The notes below the pieces were generated by a model. The model saw only the letters and a list, made by a program, of their open reading frames with translations. It searched no databases and was not told the DNA's origin. Both the position numbers and the translations under genes were made by a program. A stretch of DNA of 64,000 nt from assembly GCA_013399015.1 (NCBI GenBank), contig VWZX01008950.1, positions 53,565-117,564 of the forward strand. The letters run 5' to 3'. Numbering within the stretch: the first letter of the stretch is position 1; the number at the start of each line of letters is the position of its first letter. The DNA comes from Galbula dea (Eukaryota; Chordata; Aves; Piciformes; Galbulidae). Below, one piece after another: positions 60,001 to 64,000 of this stretch.

Positions 60001-61004
60001 GATCCTGTTAAGTTCACCTAGTAATTCATGTCTCAGCACTGTAAGAACCAGTCTGACAGAAAGTATGAAAATATATTGTAATTGTGGCTGGAGAAAAATA
60101 TTATTTTTAAGAAAAAATAAACTTCCATTTGGTAACTTTTCATGTCGTATCATGTTTCTGAATATTTTCAAAAAGTATCATGTTACAATCGTCAACTACC
60201 TGATATTTGGTCTGTTCAGCACACTCCATCCATTACTGCTTACTCATTTCAAGAGGTAATGTTAGAAGAGACATATTCTAGTAGGAGAATTTTATGATAC
60301 ACCCTTTACTTCAATAACAGGTGGCAATTTTTTTAGTTATTCTGTAAGGCACAACAATGTCACAGATCACTGCTAGAAAATCACAGTCAGATTTATTACA
60401 GAATGTTCATACTTTTGCTCAGATGACACTGGTTCTTTATCCCATGAGTATTTCCACTGAAACTGATAAAGCCACACCTTGACTAATGTGCTTCTCAGCC
60501 TGAGAATCTTGCCCTAATTTTGTCCATCTGTTTTTTCAGTGCTTCAGATTATCAAGTATACATAACAAAATTCAGGAAACTGAAGTAAAAGCAAGAGTCA
60601 GAAACCAGTAATAATTAAGGGCTTTTGAAGCGGGTGACGGACTAATTTGTACTCTGAAAGAGGTAAAAGTCACTAAGTGTTCAGCTGACACACACCAAAA
60701 TATTTTCTATAATCAAATGTACCCGTTTTATCAGATTTGTCTGTCAGGTTTAATTCTTTGGGAAAGAAATATATTTTGGCAGTAAAATAATATTCTAATC
60801 ACTTAATATAAGGTCAGGCCTTTATGTTTAACTAGTACTATTTACCACATTCTGTAGATGTTCATTGGCATTCCGATGTGCCTCTCAGTAAAAGCTTTAC
60901 TCTCACTTGATGTTAGCTTATACAGCTAAACAATAGAAGTGTTATAAAGATTCAGTAAATAAGGAAATTAAATCCTGACTATATGATCTATGAATCATTT
61001 TAGT
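57054..61004. other. unique noncoding, AT-rich
   Basis: Nearly 4 kb with no recognised gene or element. Open frames reach 110 residues (59927-60259) without a domain. Confidence 0.5.
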
Positions 61005-61225
61005 CACAGAATCACAGACTACCCAGAGTTTGAAGGGACCCAGTAGAATCATCTAGTCCAACTCCTGTTTAGACACAGGACAACGCCATAGTCACACCAT
61101 ATGCCTAAGTGCCTTGTCCAAATGCTTCTTAAATTCCATGAGAGTAGGGGCCATGACAGCCTCCCTGGGGAGCCTGTTCCAATGCTTCACTACCCTCTGG
61201 GTAAAGACGCTCTTTAGTCTAGCTA
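61005..61225 (-). mobile_element. CR1 LINE 3' end, antisense
   Basis: CACAGAATCACAGACTACCC, then TCATCTAGTCCAACTCCTGT, CTCCCTGGGGAGCCTGTTCC and AATGCTTCACTACCCTC, give the tail and last coding part of a CR1 with an ATTCTGTG-type tail. It is 5' truncated near 61225 and is a moderately old copy. Confidence 0.9.
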
Positions 61226-62285
61226 AACCAAACTGAACAATACAGAAGTTTGAATACTACAGTCGGATCTTTCAAGACAACTGTGTTTGCAAAGAAAATA
61301 GTTACATTTTCACTTGAAAAAAAACGAAGCAGATTTTTTTCCCCAGTCACAGTATTAGATAATTTAGTTCATTCTTACAGAGAGGTATATTTTATATTCA
61401 GTGCATTTACATCCATCACAGGCTAAGATATTCGTCTGGAATGATGAACCTACCACACAAATATTTATCTCCTGATTTATACTCATGTCTTTAAAGCCCA
61501 GTAGTATGAGGATAAAAGCTTTATTGCTATTGTTAGAAAAGACTGTGAATCAGGAGAGACTATTAAGTGTACGATTTTGATGGATTAGCTGGAACTAATA
61601 CGTATTCAGGAAAGGCACTAAATGTTGACATTTGGAAATGTTGACATATGGAAAAACATTCATATTAAAAGATAAACCTATTTACAATCAGGTCTCTCTG
61701 AACTTGACCACTGAATGATACTGGAAAAAGGGCTGAGACTATTACACATACAAGCAGCTTTTCTGAATGTTTTTAGGAACATTTTTATTACACTGAAACC
61801 AAACAAATGCATCTGCTGCATTTTTAAGGATTTAGGTTTTTTTGTTTTGGGGTTGTTTGTTTAGGTTTGTTTGTTTGTGCTTAGGTTTGCTTTTTAGTAA
61901 AGTGAGTGGAATTGGCCTGAGCAGACTTCTAAAATGGATCCTTGTGATCTGTGATTGTTGATAATTTAAGATTTGTATTTCTGGAATTTACAGACCCCTC
62001 ACAAAGTACCAGGTAGATCTTTAACAGTGCTGTTTATACATCATTAATTATTATGTAAGTAACCTGCAAACGACCAACATAAATGGAATTATTTTCTAAA
62101 CTGAAAGAGCATTTAAAATGCCTGTGTCTCATTTTATAGAAATTGGATCATTCAAGACATATGTCTCCATATCCTGTGTTTTCAGGTTTTATTTACTGAC
62201 TCTGTAATCAAATAACTTTTATGTAGAAGCTGTACTTCAAAGCCTAATCTAGTCTGTTCCACTTGAAAATATTCGGTCATTCTTA
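61226..62285. other. unique noncoding with GT-rich patch
   Basis: No gene. At 61835-61890 a TTTG/GGTTTGTTTG low-complexity run stands out. Confidence 0.5.
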
Positions 62286-62315
62286 CAGAATCATAGAACC
62301 AGTAAGGTCGGAAAA
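62286..62315 (-). mobile_element. CR1 tail stub, antisense
   Basis: CAGAATCATAGAACCAGTAA, then GGTCGGAAAAG, looks like the outermost end of an antisense CR1 tail. Only about 30 bases can be assigned. Confidence 0.5.
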
Positions 62316-62559
62316 GTAAGGAGTTTGGGGGAGGATCCTGGAGCAACCATTTCTGTTTGACACGTGATAAGGTGGCAGATGAAGCTTTCAGAGCCCCTCA
62401 GAGGAGGTCATTGGCAGACAGCTCTCCATGAAGTCCTTAGAGCACTATAAAAAGCTCACACTGGAGCCTGGGGAGTTCCCCCAAAGTATGCCATGACCTC
62501 GGGAAGATCACTCCCCACGGAAGGGATGCCACTTTGTGTCAGGGAAGGATGGTCAGGGG

Positions 62560-63425
62560 GTTTTGCCCTGAAGAGGATGGACTCCCCACAATCCAGGAGG
62601 AGCAGGTCAGTTGCATCACCTGGTTGTGTACAAATCCAGGGGGCCAGATGGGATGCACCCAAGAGTATTCAAAGAGCTGGCAGTGGTGCTTGCCAAGCCA
62701 CTTTGTGTCATTTTCCAGCAGTCCTAGTTGACTGGGAAAGTACCAGCAGACTGGAAATCAGCCAGTGTTACCCCCATATATAAGAAGGGATGGAAGGATG
62801 ATCTGGGAAATTACAGGCCTGTTAGTCTGACTTCTATACCAAAGGAAGATAATGGAGCAGATCATCTTGAGTACAGTTCTGCAGCACAAGCAGAACAACC
62901 AGGGGATCAGGCCCAGTCAGCATGGATTTATGAAGGGCAGGTCCTGTTTGACTAACCTGATCTTCTTTTATGACAAGATGACACATTTTTTTGGATGAAG
63001 GAAGGGCTGTAGATGTTGTCTACCTTGACTTTAACAAGGCATTTGACACTGTTTTCCATAGCATTCTCCTAGAGAAGCTGGCTGCTCGTGGCTTGGATGT
63101 GCACACGCTTTGCTGGATAAAATTCAGTTGGAAATCTGAGTCCAAAGGGTTGTGCTCAATGGAGCCAAATCCAGTTGGTGGCCGGTCACGAGTGGTGTCT
63201 CCCAGGGCTCAATGCTGGGACCACTCCTGTTCAACGTCTTTATTGATGACTTGGATGAGGGGGTAGAGTGCACCCTTAGTAAGTTTGCAGACAACATTAA
63301 ACTAGGTGGATGTGTCAATCTGCTTAAGGGTAAGGAGGCTCTGCAGAGGGACCTAGAGAGGCTAGATTGATGGACAAAGGCCAATTCTATGAGTTTTAAT
63401 AAGGCCAAGTGTCGGGTCCTGCATT
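62560..63425 (+). mobile_element. CR1 LINE, 5'-truncated sense copy
   Basis: It begins before the RT domain (CCACAATCCAGGAGGAGCAG, then GGGGGCCAGATGGGATGCAC) and continues with KVPADWKSASVTPIYKKG, NYRPVSLTSIP. A frameshift at about 62842 is followed by QHGF-type text and a T-run frameshift at 62987. It then reads AVDVVYLDFNKAFDTVFHSI, and SGVSQGSMLGPLLFN and KFADNIKLGG in a third frame. The FADD box is FADN, so the second catalytic aspartate is lost. Text breaks at the N of 63426 after the codons for CRVLH. The 62320-62560 flank is GC-richer and may be further CR1, not certain. Confidence 0.9.
62842..63116 (+). repeat. 275-base segment, original copy
   Basis: This stretch of the CR1 RT recurs without a single difference at 63427-63701 (offset 585). 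Here it sits in its proper CR1 context on both sides. Confidence 0.95.
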
Positions 63426-63426
63426 N

Positions 63427-63701
63427 AAGGAAGATAATGGAGCAGATCATCTTGAGTACAGTTCTGCAGCACAAGCAGAACAACCAGGGGATCAGGCCCA
63501 GTCAGCATGGATTTATGAAGGGCAGGTCCTGTTTGACTAACCTGATCTTCTTTTATGACAAGATGACACATTTTTTTGGATGAAGGAAGGGCTGTAGATG
63601 TTGTCTACCTTGACTTTAACAAGGCATTTGACACTGTTTTCCATAGCATTCTCCTAGAGAAGCTGGCTGCTCGTGGCTTGGATGTGCACACGCTTTGCTG
63701 G
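63427..63701 (+). repeat. exact 275-base copy between two single Ns (probable assembly error)
   Basis: Identical over all 275 bases to 62842-63116, including a T7 run, and bounded precisely by N at 63426 and N at 63702. In the CR1 order this slot should hold the region after the FADD box, not the RT fingers and palm. The best reading is that a gap in this CR1 was filled with the wrong segment. Confidence 0.92.
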
Positions 63702-63702
63702 N

Positions 63703-63878
63703 AGAGAGGTGATCTTGCCCTGTACTTGGTGCTGATAAGGCCACACCTTGAATATTGTGTGCAGTTTTGGGCACTGCAGTATAGGAGGGACATCAAGGTT
63801 CTGGACTATGTGCAGCGATGGGCAAGTAGGCTGATCAGGGGTCTGGAGAACAAGCCTTGTGAGGAGAGGCTTAGGGAG
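63703..63878 (+). mobile_element. CR1 LINE internal fragment, sense
   Basis: AGAGAGGTGATCTTGCC, CACACCTTGAATATTGTGTG and TTTTGGGCACTGCAGTATAG correspond to the REVILPLY, HLEYCVQFWAPQ segment of other copies, then RATKL-like and CGERL-like text. It ends at TTAGGGAGG, where upstream CR1 text restarts. Confidence 0.85.
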
Positions 63879-64000
63879 GACTTGGGGGTCACGATTGACG
63901 AAAAGCTGGACATGAGCCGGCAGTGTGCGCTTGCAGCTCAGAAGGCTAACCGTGTCCTGGGATGCATCAGGAGAGGCATGGCCAGCAGGTCTAAGGAGGT
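63879..64000 (+). mobile_element. CR1 LINE internal fragment, sense, out of order
   Basis: ACTTGGGGGTCACGATTGAC, GCTGGACATGAGCCGGCAGT and AAGGCTAACCGTGTCCTGGG, then AGCAGGTCTAAGGAGGT at the window edge. This is the CR1 region that normally comes before 63703-63878, so either a second copy begins here or the pieces are permuted. It continues past the window. Confidence 0.85.

Noticed and set aside
63427..63701. Recent segmental tandem duplication
   Set aside because: Rejected in favour of assembly error because both borders are single Ns and the piece is out of CR1 order.
1..64000. tRNA, rRNA, CRISPR arrays, operons
   Set aside because: None seen. The repeats are dispersed eukaryotic retroelements, with no regular spacer array and no recognisable tRNA box A/box B pair outside the MIR relics.

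Overview
This window looks like a gene-free stretch of a bird nuclear genome. It is AT-rich and carries many copies of the CR1 LINE with the short tandem octamer tail typical of sauropsid CR1 (ATTCTGTG or ATTCTATG, twice). It also holds several LTRs of the kind found in avian endogenous retroviruses, and a few very old amniote repeats (MIR, ancient CR1). There are no operons, ribosome binding sites or bacterial features. I found no intact protein gene, spliced exon set, tRNA, rRNA or CRISPR array. Every reading frame with a recognisable product is a fragment of a retrotransposon reverse transcriptase. The species cannot be named from this sequence alone. || Layout. 1-1.7 kb: unique noncoding. 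1.68-3.08 kb: two CR1 copies head to head, with 412-base arms that are near-perfect inverted copies. 6.8-7.7 kb: a minus-strand LTR abutting a plus-strand LTR 3' end. 8.0-8.15 kb: an amniote MIR. 8.2-19.9 kb: mostly unique, with a degraded C-terminus of a non-CR1 LINE at 14.9-15.15 kb. 19.9-22.3 kb: a partial LTR, a possible second LTR and a 1.4-kb CR1. 23.9-24.1 kb: possible LINE linker remnant. 25.6-29.8 kb: a minus CR1 broken by a 182-base assembly gap, an ancient CR1, a plus CR1 and a minus LTR. 29.8-41.1 kb: an 11-kb AT-rich stretch almost free of recognisable mobile DNA. 41.1-43.3 kb: the longest CR1, which is a chimera of two subfamilies. 44.8-47.2 kb: a minus CR1 split by a complete solo LTR with a 6-base target duplication, followed by an inverted CR1. 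50.1-50.95 kb: a younger CR1 nested in an older one. 52.75-53.7 kb: two plus-strand LTRs in tandem. 54.65 kb: CR1 end. 56.2-57.05 kb: CR1 joined to an LTR across a single N. 61.0 kb: CR1 end. 62.3-64.0 kb: CR1 sequence that is partly mis-assembled. || How it fits together: the window records repeated CR1 and retrovirus insertion, decay and nesting. All CR1 copies are 5' truncated. Four of the five readable reverse transcriptase active-site boxes have lost an essential acidic residue, and the fifth sits in a truncated, frameshifted copy. No retroviral gag, pol or env remains, only LTRs. The strongest signals beyond ordinary annotation are the CR1 hairpin at 1680-3083, the two-subfamily CR1 chimera at 41-43 kb, the precisely bounded solo LTR with a duplicated inverted-CCAAT unit at 45 kb, and an exact 275-base duplication between two single Ns at 63.4-63.7 kb that is best read as a gap-filling error. 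I did not find a novel biological system. Subfamily names would need a repeat library search; calls here rest on recognising conserved CR1, LTR and MIR segments by eye.
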